Shown here: positions 1 through 6,737 of the stretch, one piece after another
Layout: every line of letters begins with the position of its first letter
How positions within the stretch are numbered: position 1 is the first letter of the stretch
Assembly (NCBI GenBank): GCA_934565615.1
Contig: CAKTIH010000031.1
Coordinates: forward strand, 1-18,118
Direction: 5' to 3'
From: an uncultured Oscillospiraceae bacterium
GTDB taxonomy: Bacteria; Bacillota; Clostridia; Oscillospirales; Oscillospiraceae
DNA: 18,118 bases
Notes under the pieces: model-generated
Databases searched by the model: none
The model's input: the letters and a program-made list of their open reading frames with translations, nothing else
Told to the model about the DNA's origin: nothing
Position numbers and translations under genes: made by a program

Positions 1-57
1 GGCAGTCCGGAGAGACTGTTTGGCATATAAAAAATTTACTGTCTAAGGAGAAACAAC

Positions 58-888
58 ATGAACACTCAGACCAGAAGTGAAATAATCGCCAAATTCAAAG
101 AAGAGATCGCAAACGGCAAGATACTCGTCGGCGTCGGTGCCGGCACCGGCATCACCGCGAAGAGCAGCGAAGCGGGCGGCGCGGATATGCTCATCATCTA
201 TAACTCCGGCCGTTACCGTATGGCAGGCCGCGGCTCCCTCGCAGGACTGTTGTCCTACGGCGATGCAAACCAGATAGTTGTTGAGATGGGTGCAGAGGTG
301 CTCCCCGTCGTTAAGCACACTCCGGTCCTCGCCGGCGTATGCGGCACCGACCCCTTCCGCGTGATGGACATTTACCTCAAGCAGCTCAAGGATCAGGGCT
401 TCAACGGCGTCCAGAACTTCCCGACCGTCGGCCTGATCGATGGCATCTTCCGCCAGAACCTCGAAGAGACCGGCATGGGTTACGGCCTTGAGGTCGAGAT
501 GATCAGGAAGGCACATGAGCTTGATATGCTCACCTGCCCCTATGTATTCGATCCCGAGCAGGCAAAGGCAATGGCCGAAGCCGGTGCGGACATACTCGTT
601 GCCCACATGGGTCTTACCACCAAGGGCACCATCGGTGCCAAGACCGCGCTCACCCTTGATGACTGCGTAGAGAAGATCAAAGCCATCATCGCCGCCGGCC
701 GCTCCGTGCGCCCCGACATTATGGTCATTTGCCATGGCGGCCCCATTGCCGAGCCGAGCGACGCGGCGTACATCATCCATCAGATCCCCGAGATCGACGG
801 TTTCTTCGGTGCTTCCTCCATCGAGCGCTTTGCGGCAGAGCGCGGCATAAAGGCGCAGGCCGCGGCCTTCAAGGCAATCACAAAGTAA
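58..888 (+). CDS. Phosphoenolpyruvate hydrolase family TIM-barrel protein
   Basis: 276 aa, close to the usual length of the PEP-hydrolase/TIM-barrel signal-transduction family (PF09370 type). Visible family blocks are a Gly-rich strand-loop with GVGAGTGITAKSSEAGGAD at about residues 25-43, NSGRYRMAGRGS at 49-60, NFPTVGLIDG at 120-129, a VAHMGLTTKGTIG block at 181-193 and CHGGPIAEPSDA at 225-236. There is no signal peptide, so it should be cytoplasmic. The start is fixed by AAGGAG at 45-50, seven bases before the ATG. The family is often found next to a Tm-1-like ATP-binding protein (UPF0261), which could lie just upstream outside the window. The short leader with no obvious promoter in the first 57 bases fits being a downstream operon gene. 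The exact substrate is not known from the sequence; the PEP-hydrolase name is a family label. Confidence 0.9.
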   Translation: MNTQTRSEIIAKFKEEIANGKILVGVGAGTGITAKSSEAGGADMLIIYNSGRYRMAGRGSLAGLLSYGDANQIVVEMGAEVLPVVKHTPVLAGVCGTDPFRVMDIYLKQLKDQGFNGVQNFPTVGLIDGIFRQNLEETGMGYGLEVEMIRKAHELDMLTCPYVFDPEQAKAMAEAGADILVAHMGLTTKGTIGAKTALTLDDCVEKIKAIIAAGRSVRPDIMVICHGGPIAEPSDAAYIIHQIPEIDGFFGASSIERFAAERGIKAQAAAFKAITK

Positions 889-940
889 GAAGCTAAGATG
901 GCCGTCAGGCACATCCTTGCAAATACCTATAATTTTAATT

Positions 941-968
941 CGCCGCCGGGCCGTAAGGTCCGGCGGCG
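941..968 (+). terminator. GC-rich hairpin after the TIM-barrel gene
   Basis: A 12-bp stem (CGCCGCCGGGCC, loop GTAA, one G-T wobble) lies 53 bases after the stop codon. No T-run follows, so it is a hairpin of terminator position rather than a canonical intrinsic terminator. The rest of the 889-1108 gap shows nothing else I can support; a 36-codon Arg-rich ORF starting at 898 has no ribosome site. Confidence 0.45.
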
Positions 969-1108
969 TACCCACGCAGAGCACAGAGGGCACCTATATC
1001 GTCCTTGAAGTGTGCAGAGCAATGACATGCATGGATGCCTTTTCTTTTAATATTTTTCTTAGGACTCCGCGTTAACATTTTATTTACAGCGCGGGGGACA
1101 TGTGGCGC

Positions 1109-1137
1109 TTGATTTTTGAGTAAAAAATATATATACT
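1109..1137 (+). promoter_or_regulatory. Sigma-A type promoter of the lipoprotein gene
   Basis: TTGATT (1109-1114), a 17-bp spacer, then TATACT (1132-1137). Transcription would start near 1144, giving a leader of about 58 bases before the TTG start at 1202. Confidence 0.7.
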
Positions 1138-1201
1138 AAACAACGATCATATGTGAAAAAATTACCGCACTGCCGCGGCAGTTGAAAGGAACGGATGCGT
1201 T

Positions 1202-2086
1202 TTGAAGAAAAGGCTTGTGAGAATAATTGCCGTTGTGCTGTGCCTTGTGATGTGCATAGGACTGACGGGCTGTGCAGAGAGCTTGAGCGCGATGTTCACG
1301 GTCAAAAAAACCTACAAAGCCATCGAGGAGTGCCAAAGCATGAGCTTTGACGTCAAGGGAACGGCCAACGGCACCTCGAACGGCGAGCCGCTCATGGTTC
1401 GTCTCAATGGTAGCTGCGACTGGGTCCTCGAGCCTTTCACGATGAAGATAGACACGACCGTCTCGCTAAAAAGAATGGGGCGGCTGAACGTACCGATGTA
1501 CATCGCGATGGAGGGCGAGAAGCTGGTGCTGTATTTCGGTCTCGGCCTCGGCAGCAGCGATGAACCGGTATGGATGGCGGTGGATATCAAGACCGACGGC
1601 GAGGACGCGCAGATAGACATAGCGAGCGTTATCGCGATGTTCGAGAACAGCACCCAGCCCATTTCAAAATCCGAGGAGGAAGAGCTTGAGGAATCGACGG
1701 TGATTCCGCTGACGCTTGAGCTGCCGGGCAAGCTGCTGATGAACTCCATAAGCGGAAAAGGGCAGCACAAGAGCATGATGGATAATATAACGATAGACCT
1801 GACCGTCGACAAGGAGACAAACCTCCCGACGCACATCAGTGCCGATCTTGCTCCGCTGCTGAAATATCTCATAGCTGAGTCGGGCTTCGGCTTCTACCCT
1901 GATTTGAAAATCGACAGTGTACCGGTCGAGCTCACGGTGACGGGCGTGGACAGCGTCGAGTCGATCACGCTGCCGGACATGACGGTGAACGGCGCGGCGG
2001 TGACGCTGCCCGCGGCGGAGACCGAGAAACCCGTGGTCGTTGAGACACCGGAGCCGACAGATGTGCCGGAAGAAAAAGCAGAATAA
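1202..2086 (+). CDS. Secreted lipoprotein of unknown function
   Basis: 294 aa. The N-terminus is a textbook lipoprotein signal: MKKR, a hydrophobic stretch, and a lipobox Leu-Thr-Gly-Cys ending at Cys24, so the mature protein should be lipid-anchored outside the membrane. The body (about 25-265) is a repeating pattern of short beta-strand-like segments with alternating hydrophobics (for example FTMKIDTTVSLKRMG and IDLTVDKETNLPTHISADL). This resembles the LolA/LppX-like convex sheet seen in DUF6612-type Firmicutes lipoproteins, but the resemblance is by eye only. The C-terminus (about 267-294) is a Pro/Glu/Thr-rich low-complexity tail. Translation starts at TTG: AAAGGA at 1185-1190 is 11 bases upstream, and the nearby ATG at 1195 is in another frame. 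It appears monocistronic, with its own promoter before it and a hairpin after it. Confidence 0.85.
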   Translation: MKKRLVRIIAVVLCLVMCIGLTGCAESLSAMFTVKKTYKAIEECQSMSFDVKGTANGTSNGEPLMVRLNGSCDWVLEPFTMKIDTTVSLKRMGRLNVPMYIAMEGEKLVLYFGLGLGSSDEPVWMAVDIKTDGEDAQIDIASVIAMFENSTQPISKSEEEELEESTVIPLTLELPGKLLMNSISGKGQHKSMMDNITIDLTVDKETNLPTHISADLAPLLKYLIAESGFGFYPDLKIDSVPVELTVTGVDSVESITLPDMTVNGAAVTLPAAETEKPVVVETPEPTDVPEEKAE

Positions 2087-2097
2087 TGTTTGTATTT

Positions 2098-2126
2098 AAT
2101 CCCACTGGACAAAGTCCAGTGGGATT
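2098..2126 (+). terminator. Intrinsic terminator after the lipoprotein gene
   Basis: Perfect 13-bp stem (core CCCACTGGAC / GTCCAGTGGG, loop AAA) starting 11 bases after the stop codon. The following tract (TCTTAATAAATCTT) is T-rich but interrupted. Confidence 0.75.
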
Positions 2127-2164
2127 CTTAATAAATCTTAACTGGCGTGCATACCAAGTTTACG

Positions 2165-2193
2165 TTGACAAAAGCAGTGTTTTAACATATACT
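2165..2193 (+). promoter_or_regulatory. Strong sigma-A promoter of the secreted-protein gene
   Basis: Exact TTGACA (2165-2170), 17-bp spacer, TATACT (2188-2193). Transcription would begin near 2200. This rules out any translation start upstream of about 2200 and leaves a leader of about 67 bases. Confidence 0.8.
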
Positions 2194-2266
2194 GGACTTG
2201 TGTAAAAACGCACGGACATATGAATGCGTTCGGCGGACAAATTATATTGATCGGGAGGTCATGCTT

Positions 2267-3568
2267 ATGAAGAAACCACTGCGCTATATGCTCTCCTTGG
2301 TGCTGATGCTTGCGCTGATGCTCTCCATGGGGACCGCGGCTTTTGCCGACAAGACGGACAGCGGGCTGCCTGTCGAATACGTCAGCTACGGCGTCGGACT
2401 TTCCGATGCGCCGGGCGTTGACAAACACGGTCTGAGTGATGACGACATCACGATAGACGGCGTGAGCTGGAAGACCAAGACCACGGAGGATGCGCTCCAT
2501 GTCCATGTTCTTGACCTTGCTGCGGCAAAGCTGCTGCGCTGCTGCGCGGACGAGGCCAAGGAGCTTGGACTGGACTATGCCAAGCTCTATATCGAGAACG
2601 GCCTGATCCATGTCAAGGAGGATATTCCTGCTGCGGAGGCTGAGGAGCTGAAGGGGAAGCTCGATAAGCTCACCCGTGCGGCGGTCATCGGCCTTGTCTC
2701 GGGTGACGCGTTCGACGTCGGCAACGGCGGAGAAGCGAAGCTGCAGGTGAAGATCGCGGGCTTTGCGACCCTTGCTGCCGAAGAAACTGCTGCCGAGCAG
2801 GAAACGGTCAAGAGCGTGCTTGATGTCAAGGGTGTTGGCGTAGAAAACAAAAAAGGCCCATATGGGACGACAACTATCGATGAGGCGGCAACTATCGAAA
2901 AAGGGATGAATGAAGTTGCCAAAATCGAGAGAACCACAGTGTTTATCATCTACGGCGGAACCACGGACTACTATATGAAGCAGGAAGTTGGACCGCTGAG
3001 TGCTCCTGATGCGAATGCCGGAACCCAGGCGAACGATGCATATTACACCGGCTCAAATAAAAATGGCTGGGTAGGCATCGCGAATGCCGAAGGCGATAAC
3101 AACAAGTATTATATAAAAGTTATCTTTGATGGCGACAACAGCAGTATCTATGTGCCGGTCGGCGATTTGGCCTCGCTGAATCCCAAAAGTCCTGATTTCA
3201 ATGGAATGCTTGTTGAAATTACAGCGAAAGCAAAGACCGGGGAATTTGAGCCGGAACAAGCAATACTTGCCGATAAGATCCTTGTGTTCACAGACGAAAA
3301 CGATGACGGGATCATCATGACTATCAACCTCAAGGATGAGACCCCAACGCCAGAGGAGATATATGATGAGAACGGCAAACTGAAGCAAGATGTGCCGAAC
3401 TACGATGGTCCCACGAAGGAGAACGAAAAGGATTCGTACGTGTCGTATGAACCCGAGGAAGGGAAAGATATTGAAGCAGCACCAACAAGTGAGAATACTG
3501 CGGATGTGGCTGTAAGAGATACAGCAAGAACGGATGATCCCGACTGGGTGAAACCTGACCACTGGTAA
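2267..3568 (+). CDS. Large secreted protein of unknown function
   Basis: 433 aa from the ATG at 2267. GGGAGG at 2253-2258 is 8 bases before this ATG but only 2 before the alternative ATG at 2261. Residues 1-27 form a classic signal peptide (MKKPLRY, a Leu/Met-rich core, cleavage after Ala-Phe-Ala), so the protein is exported. There is no lipobox, LPxTG signal or C-terminal membrane helix, so it is probably released or loosely wall-associated. The first third (to about residue 170) is Ala/Glu/Lys-rich and probably helical, with a Cys-Cys pair in LLRCCADE. The rest is Asp/Asn/Gly-rich with a strongly acidic Pro/Glu/Asp tail ending in DPDWVKPDHW. Base composition changes near 2830, from GC-rich to more AT-rich. 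I recognise no domain. It has its own promoter and terminator. Confidence 0.8.
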   Translation: MKKPLRYMLSLVLMLALMLSMGTAAFADKTDSGLPVEYVSYGVGLSDAPGVDKHGLSDDDITIDGVSWKTKTTEDALHVHVLDLAAAKLLRCCADEAKELGLDYAKLYIENGLIHVKEDIPAAEAEELKGKLDKLTRAAVIGLVSGDAFDVGNGGEAKLQVKIAGFATLAAEETAAEQETVKSVLDVKGVGVENKKGPYGTTTIDEAATIEKGMNEVAKIERTTVFIIYGGTTDYYMKQEVGPLSAPDANAGTQANDAYYTGSNKNGWVGIANAEGDNNKYYIKVIFDGDNSSIYVPVGDLASLNPKSPDFNGMLVEITAKAKTGEFEPEQAILADKILVFTDENDDGIIMTINLKDETPTPEEIYDENGKLKQDVPNYDGPTKENEKDSYVSYEPEEGKDIEAAPTSENTADVAVRDTARTDDPDWVKPDHW

Positions 3569-3587
3569 CACCCAAAACACCATAACC

Positions 3588-3617
3588 AAAGGCACGGCGG
3601 AAAACCGCCGTGCCTTT
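3588..3617 (+). terminator. Intrinsic terminator after the secreted-protein gene
   Basis: Stem AAAGGCACGGCGG / CCGCCGTGCCTTT with an AAAA loop and a short T-run, 20 bases after the stop codon. The A-rich left flank would let it work on both strands. Confidence 0.85.
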
Positions 3618-3620
3618 TAG

Positions 3621-3649
3621 TTGACAGAACAGGTGTCCGTGTATATAAT
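3621..3649 (+). promoter_or_regulatory. Perfect-consensus sigma-A promoter of the panT-coaX operon
   Basis: TTGACA (3621-3626), exactly 17 bp, then TATAAT (3644-3649): a full match to the consensus, starting 4 bases after the preceding terminator stem. Transcription would start near 3656. The leader of about 46 bases holds only a small 5-bp hairpin (3664-3678) and is too short for a known riboswitch. Confidence 0.9.
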
Positions 3650-3701
3650 CAAGCTGCGCCGCATCCGCCTTGAGCGGAGCGACAGCAGGAAGGAATTTAA
3701 T

Positions 3702-4304
3702 ATGAGTAACACAGCACCCCGCAAAGGGCTCCGGAGACAGACCGGTCTTGCCCTGTTCGCATCAATCATCGTTGTATTGCAGGTTTTAAGCAACTTCGTG
3801 CGCTTCGGCCCGTTCCCGATAACGCTGGCTCTCGCGCCGATCATCATCGGAGCCGCGGTATACGGCAGCTCTGCCGGGGCACTGCTCGGCGGAGTGTTCG
3901 GACTGGTAGTGTTCCTGACCGGCCTTGCCGGGTGGGACGGCGGCGTAGTCATGCTGCTGATGGGCATCAACCCAATTGCCTGCATCGTTATCTGCATCGG
4001 CAAGGGAGCCGCAGCCGGCTGGGTATCGGGGCTCGTGTACAGGCTGCTTGCGAAGAAGAGCGAGCTTGCGGGCGTTATTACCGCGGGCGTCGTCTGCCCC
4101 ATTGTGAACACCGGGATACTGGTGATCGGCCTGCTCCTGTTCTTTAACTCGACTATCCAGAGCTGGGCAGGCGGCCAGAATATGCTGTACTATGTCATTT
4201 TCGGGCTGATGGGAATAAACTTCGTGGTCGAGCTGCTTGTCAATCTCGTCCTCGCGTCGGGTATCACGTCCGTCATCAAATACGCAAAGAAGGGCAGGAG
4301 CTGA
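3702..4304 (+). CDS. panT: ECF transporter S component, probable pantothenate uptake protein
   Basis: 200 aa, very hydrophobic, with about five to six membrane segments. The first is about residues 14-33, and others cover 39-75, 84-105, 118-150 and 160-190. The pattern FGPFPITLALAPIIIGAAVYG followed by a Gly/Ala-rich helix with GxxxG spacing is typical of ECF-family substrate-binding (S) subunits (PF12822 type), which bind a vitamin and work with a shared EcfAAT energising module encoded elsewhere. The start at 3702 has AGGAAGGA at 3687-3694; an upstream reading would begin inside the promoter. Substrate assignment to pantothenate is inference from coaX two bases downstream, a recurrent pairing in Firmicutes. 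Without that neighbour only 'ECF S component' would be justified. Confidence 0.85.
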   Translation: MSNTAPRKGLRRQTGLALFASIIVVLQVLSNFVRFGPFPITLALAPIIIGAAVYGSSAGALLGGVFGLVVFLTGLAGWDGGVVMLLMGINPIACIVICIGKGAAAGWVSGLVYRLLAKKSELAGVITAGVVCPIVNTGILVIGLLLFFNSTIQSWAGGQNMLYYVIFGLMGINFVVELLVNLVLASGITSVIKYAKKGRS

Positions 4305-4306
4305 AC

Positions 4307-5074
4307 ATGATCCTCGCGATTGACGTCGGCAACACCAATATCGTCCTCGGCATGATAGAGAACGGGGAGATCCAGAACGTCGTGCGCATCCATACCGATC
4401 TGCGCGAGACGGGGACGGAGTACGCGATAAAGCTGCGGCAGGTCACGGACTTCTACGGGATCGACCTCAAGAGCTTCGAGGGGGCGATCATTTCCTCGGT
4501 CGTGCCTCCGGTCACGGAGTCGCTGCGCCTCGCGGTGGAGAGCCTTATCGGCAAGAAGCCGCTGATCGTCGCGCCGGGAATGAAAACCGGCATGAACGTC
4601 AGGATAGACGATCCGTCGACTATGGCAGGGGACCTCGTTGTCGGCAGCGTCGCCGCGATCGCATGCTACGGCGCACCGCTCATAGTCATAGACATGGGCA
4701 CCGCGACGACGATGGTGCTTATCGATAACGAAGGCAGCTACCGCGGCGGCGCGATAATTCCGGGCATAAAGCTGTCCTACGGTGCGCTCTCCTCCGGGAC
4801 GAGCCTGCTGCCCGATATCGCTATCCTCCCGCCGAAGAAGGTCATCGCCACCAACACCGTCGACTCCATGCGCAGCGGCGCGGTCTACGGTACGGCCGCG
4901 ATGCTTGACGGCATGATCGAACGGATGGAGAAGGAGATAGGCTATCCCTGCACGGTCGTTGCGACCGGCGGCTTGGCGAGGACTGTCGTGCAGAATTGCA
5001 GCCATGACATCGTTTACGATGCAGACCTGCTGCTCAAGGGGCTGTGGGTACTCTATGACCGCAACCGGAAATGA
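4307..5074 (+). CDS. coaX: Type III pantothenate kinase (CoaX)
   Basis: 255 aa, full length for the family. It phosphorylates pantothenate, the first step of coenzyme A synthesis, and belongs to the ASKHA fold. The N-terminal phosphate loop is D6-x-G8-N-T-N11. The catalytic Asp block appears as AGDLVVG with D109. The second ATP-binding motif is IDMGTATT (D129). The GGAIIPG block (147-153) and ATGGLA (219-224) complete the set. The start is 2 bases after the panT stop, with AGGAG at 4296-4300, so the two genes are almost certainly co-transcribed and translationally coupled. This gives a compact uptake-then-trap module for vitamin B5. Nothing is missing among the key residues. Confidence 0.96.
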   Translation: MILAIDVGNTNIVLGMIENGEIQNVVRIHTDLRETGTEYAIKLRQVTDFYGIDLKSFEGAIISSVVPPVTESLRLAVESLIGKKPLIVAPGMKTGMNVRIDDPSTMAGDLVVGSVAAIACYGAPLIVIDMGTATTMVLIDNEGSYRGGAIIPGIKLSYGALSSGTSLLPDIAILPPKKVIATNTVDSMRSGAVYGTAAMLDGMIERMEKEIGYPCTVVATGGLARTVVQNCSHDIVYDADLLLKGLWVLYDRNRK

Positions 5075-5092
5075 GCGAATAGGATAAATAAC

Positions 5093-5125
5093 AGACCCGC
5101 ATCCCGGAAAATGGGATGCGGGTCT
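5093..5125. terminator. Terminator between convergent coaX and the collagen-like gene
   Basis: Perfect 13-bp stem AGACCCGCATCCC / GGGATGCGGGTCT with a 7-base loop, followed on the + strand by TTTGTG. It lies 18 bases after the coaX stop and 17 bases from the stop of the convergent - strand gene, so it can serve both. Confidence 0.85.
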
Positions 5126-5142
5126 TTGTGTGCCGCCGATTC

Positions 5143-5820
5143 TCAGGCAAGCTTCACGATGGTGAGGGTGCTGTTTGAATAGGTGACGGAGTTGCCGGTA
5201 TTGTTGCGCACCGTCAGTATCTGCCCCGCCGTGGGGGTAATGATCGCGGTGAGGGCGATGCGGTCAGAGCCCGCGGCGGTCAGCGTCTGCGCCGTTTCGG
5301 CGTAGGTGAGCGCTGTGCCGTCGAGCGCGAGCGCCGCGCCGACCGTCCCGGCGGCGGTCACTGACGCGTCGCTTGCGAAGGTCACAAGGTACTGCCCCGC
5401 CGTGAGCGTGACGCCGGTAGTACCGGAGGCGGTGATGCTGCCGGTGGAGTTGATGACGTTTGTGCCGAGAGTGACGTCGCCGCCGTTCGTGATGGCGGTC
5501 GCGTCGGTATTATAGAGCATGGCGTTTTCGTTCGTGGCCGTTGCACCAGCAGGACCCGCCGGGCCTGTTGCGCCAGTTGCACCGGTCGCACCGGTCGCGC
5601 CTGTTGCACCAGCCGGACCCTGCGGGCCGACTGCACCGGCGGCACCCGCAGAGCCTTGGGGGCCTATGGGGCCTTGCGGTCCGATCGGCCCCTGAGGCCC
5701 GATCGGACCTGCCGGGCCGACGTTGCTGCCGCATCCGCAGCCACAGCCGCACCCGCAGCTTCCGCTGCCGTTGCAGCCGTTCTGATATATCTTGGTGGAG
5801 TAGAGGTCGTTATCCTGCAT
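5143..5820 (-). CDS. BclA-like collagen-repeat surface protein
   Basis: 225 aa. N-terminal part (1-33): short, polar, with Cys16 and a run of alternating Cys-Gly (C22 to C30). Then about 20 Gly-X-Y triplets (residues 35-94), first rich in GPQGPI and then in GAT/GPA, the signature of a bacterial collagen-like stalk. The C-terminal 130 residues (NAMLYNTDATAI ... TLTIVKLA) form a beta-rich domain with the look of the TNF-like trimer head (BclA-C type) of exosporium glycoproteins. By family, such proteins form trimeric filaments on spores or the cell surface. No cleavable signal peptide is seen, which fits assembly from the mother cell. GGAGG lies 6 bases before the ATG. The upstream region has a sigma-K-like element. 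Thr in the GAT triplets could be O-glycosylated. Confidence 0.88.
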   Translation of the reverse strand: MQDNDLYSTKIYQNGCNGSGSCGCGCGCGCGSNVGPAGPIGPQGPIGPQGPIGPQGSAGAAGAVGPQGPAGATGATGATGATGATGPAGPAGATATNENAMLYNTDATAITNGGDVTLGTNVINSTGSITASGTTGVTLTAGQYLVTFASDASVTAAGTVGAALALDGTALTYAETAQTLTAAGSDRIALTAIITPTAGQILTVRNNTGNSVTYSNSTLTIVKLA

Positions 5821-5860
5821 GACTATCCTCCGAAAGAAAGATTGAGGTCTCCCTCAGAGC

Positions 5861-5887
5861 AGTATATGATGCAGCTGCGGCATACGT
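5861..5887 (-). promoter_or_regulatory. Possible sigma-K-type promoter of the collagen-like gene
   Basis: On the - strand the -10 reads CATATACT (5861-5868), matching CATANNNT, with AC at 5886-5887 as the -35 element and a 17-bp spacer. The start would be near 5854, about 34 bases before the ATG. No sigma-A promoter is apparent here. Short motifs like this arise by chance, so this is tentative. Confidence 0.35.
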
Positions 5888-5954
5888 CACGCAAGACGGT
5901 ACATTCGGCACCAGCAGCTTTACTGCCTTTAGAAACCGTAATCTTCACTGCGCT

Positions 5955-6437
5955 TCATGACCGGCTGGGAAAGATAATGATCGCCTTGGAGTAATCCTTC
6001 CAATCGAGCTCCTGTCCGCAGCGGTCGCAGAAGTGCTGGTATTCCCGGTCAAGAGTCAGCTTGCAGTGCGGACATACAGGATAACAGCCAAGTCCGCATA
6101 TAAAGCGGATCTCCATAACGGCCATAGGTATTCTGGAAGCTGACAGCGGAGGTATCCTCAACAGTTCGTTCGGCGTGAGCGCAAAACCGACACACAGCTT
6201 CTCAAGGGTAATGATCGATGCACGGACCTGTCCTCTGGCAACGCTGCCGAAGTATCTTGGGCTGAGACCGCAAAGCTCTGCGGCCTTCTCATAACTGAGA
6301 TTGCGGCTGCTGCACAGATGGCGGATGGACATGGATAGATTTTTTGAAAACATCTTTTTCGCTCTCTTTCTATTTAAGATGCTTTCAGCTTGGGAGCAGC
6401 ATGCAGCTGCCTCAAGGAACGATACTGCCTGATTCAT
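5955..6437 (-). CDS. Helix-turn-helix regulator with C-terminal zinc ribbon
   Basis: 160 aa from the ATG at 6437, or 132 aa from an internal ATG at 6353; neither has a strong ribosome site, and family alignment favours the shorter form because the first 28 residues look non-domain. Residues 35-95 form an XRE-like DNA-binding domain (IRHLCSSRNLSYEKAAELCG, then GLSPRYFGSVARGQ as the recognition region). The C-terminus carries two Cys pairs, C122-x-x-C125 and C137-x-x-C140 (CPHC ... CDRC), a rubredoxin-knuckle zinc ribbon. It is a cytoplasmic DNA-binding protein of unknown target. A TATAAT lies at 6453-6458 on the - strand but has no good -35. It sits between agrD and the collagen-like gene on the same strand, so it could be a regulator of either. 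Confidence 0.75.
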   Translation of the reverse strand: MNQAVSFLEAAACCSQAESILNRKRAKKMFSKNLSMSIRHLCSSRNLSYEKAAELCGLSPRYFGSVARGQVRASIITLEKLCVGFALTPNELLRIPPLSASRIPMAVMEIRFICGLGCYPVCPHCKLTLDREYQHFCDRCGQELDWKDYSKAIIIFPSRS

Positions 6438-6487
6438 ACTTTTCTCAAAACTATTATAGGTTCAGGCGTATGTTTTAATATGCAGCA

Positions 6488-6517
6488 AAGGCGTGTGCGG
6501 CACGCCGCTCACGCCTT
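6488..6517 (-). terminator. Extended hairpin downstream of agrD
   Basis: On the - strand, AAGGCGTG pairs with CACGCCTT, and the loop holds a nested CGGC/GCCG stem separated by a 2x2 internal bulge, giving a rod about 30 bases long. It begins 59 bases after the agrD stop. No clean T-run follows, so termination is inferred from the position. Confidence 0.5.
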
Positions 6518-6575
6518 CACTACTTTGCAAGAATAAAATTAAGGATGGGGTTCTTTTGAGCTGGTTTGCGCGTAT

Positions 6576-6737
6576 TTACTTCTTCACGGCGTCCATTTTA
6601 TCAGCAGGTTTTGCGGCGTTTTTGCTCGGACGTTCCGGCTGATAAAGAATACCATAACATACGGGCGGCCATCCGAAGCGTTCCGAAATGGTGACCTGCT
6701 TTATGAAGCCCGATGCGATTTTTGCAGATTTTTTCAT
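6576..6737 (-). CDS. agrD: AgrD-type autoinducing peptide precursor
   Basis: 53 aa. It begins at the ATG at 6737, overlapping the agrB stop by four bases (ATGA), with GGGAG about 10 bases upstream inside agrB. Layout: a basic N-terminal leader (MKKSAKIASGFIKQV), a core around WPPVCYGIL, then YQPERP and a basic Lys/Ala tail. The single Cys27 followed four residues later by the cleavage region and a QPxxP motif is the arrangement of clostridial cyclic lactone autoinducer precursors. From that family I infer AgrB cleavage after Leu31 and a thiolactone between Cys27 and Leu31, giving a ring Cys-Tyr-Gly-Ile-Leu; the length of any N-terminal tail (Val26, Pro25 and so on) cannot be read from sequence. 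A longer upstream reading to 6854 is only overlap with agrB. Confidence 0.88.
   Translation of the reverse strand: MKKSAKIASGFIKQVTISERFGWPPVCYGILYQPERPSKNAAKPADKMDAVKK

Noticed and set aside
43..993. 316-codon open frame on the - strand
   Set aside because: Antisense to the TIM-barrel gene, whose family blocks and AAGGAG site are clear.
898..1008. 36-codon Arg-rich ORF after the TIM-barrel gene
   Set aside because: No ribosome site or family resemblance, and it runs through the GC-rich hairpin at 941-968.
2198..2266. Upstream start for the secreted protein
   Set aside because: It lies at the predicted transcription start and would put a polar 23-residue extension in front of a perfect signal peptide. 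The ribosome site fits the ATG at 2267.
5540..5720. Short tandem DNA repeats
   Set aside because: They are the coding counterpart of Gly-X-Y collagen triplets, not a satellite or CRISPR array; no regular spacer-repeat pattern exists.
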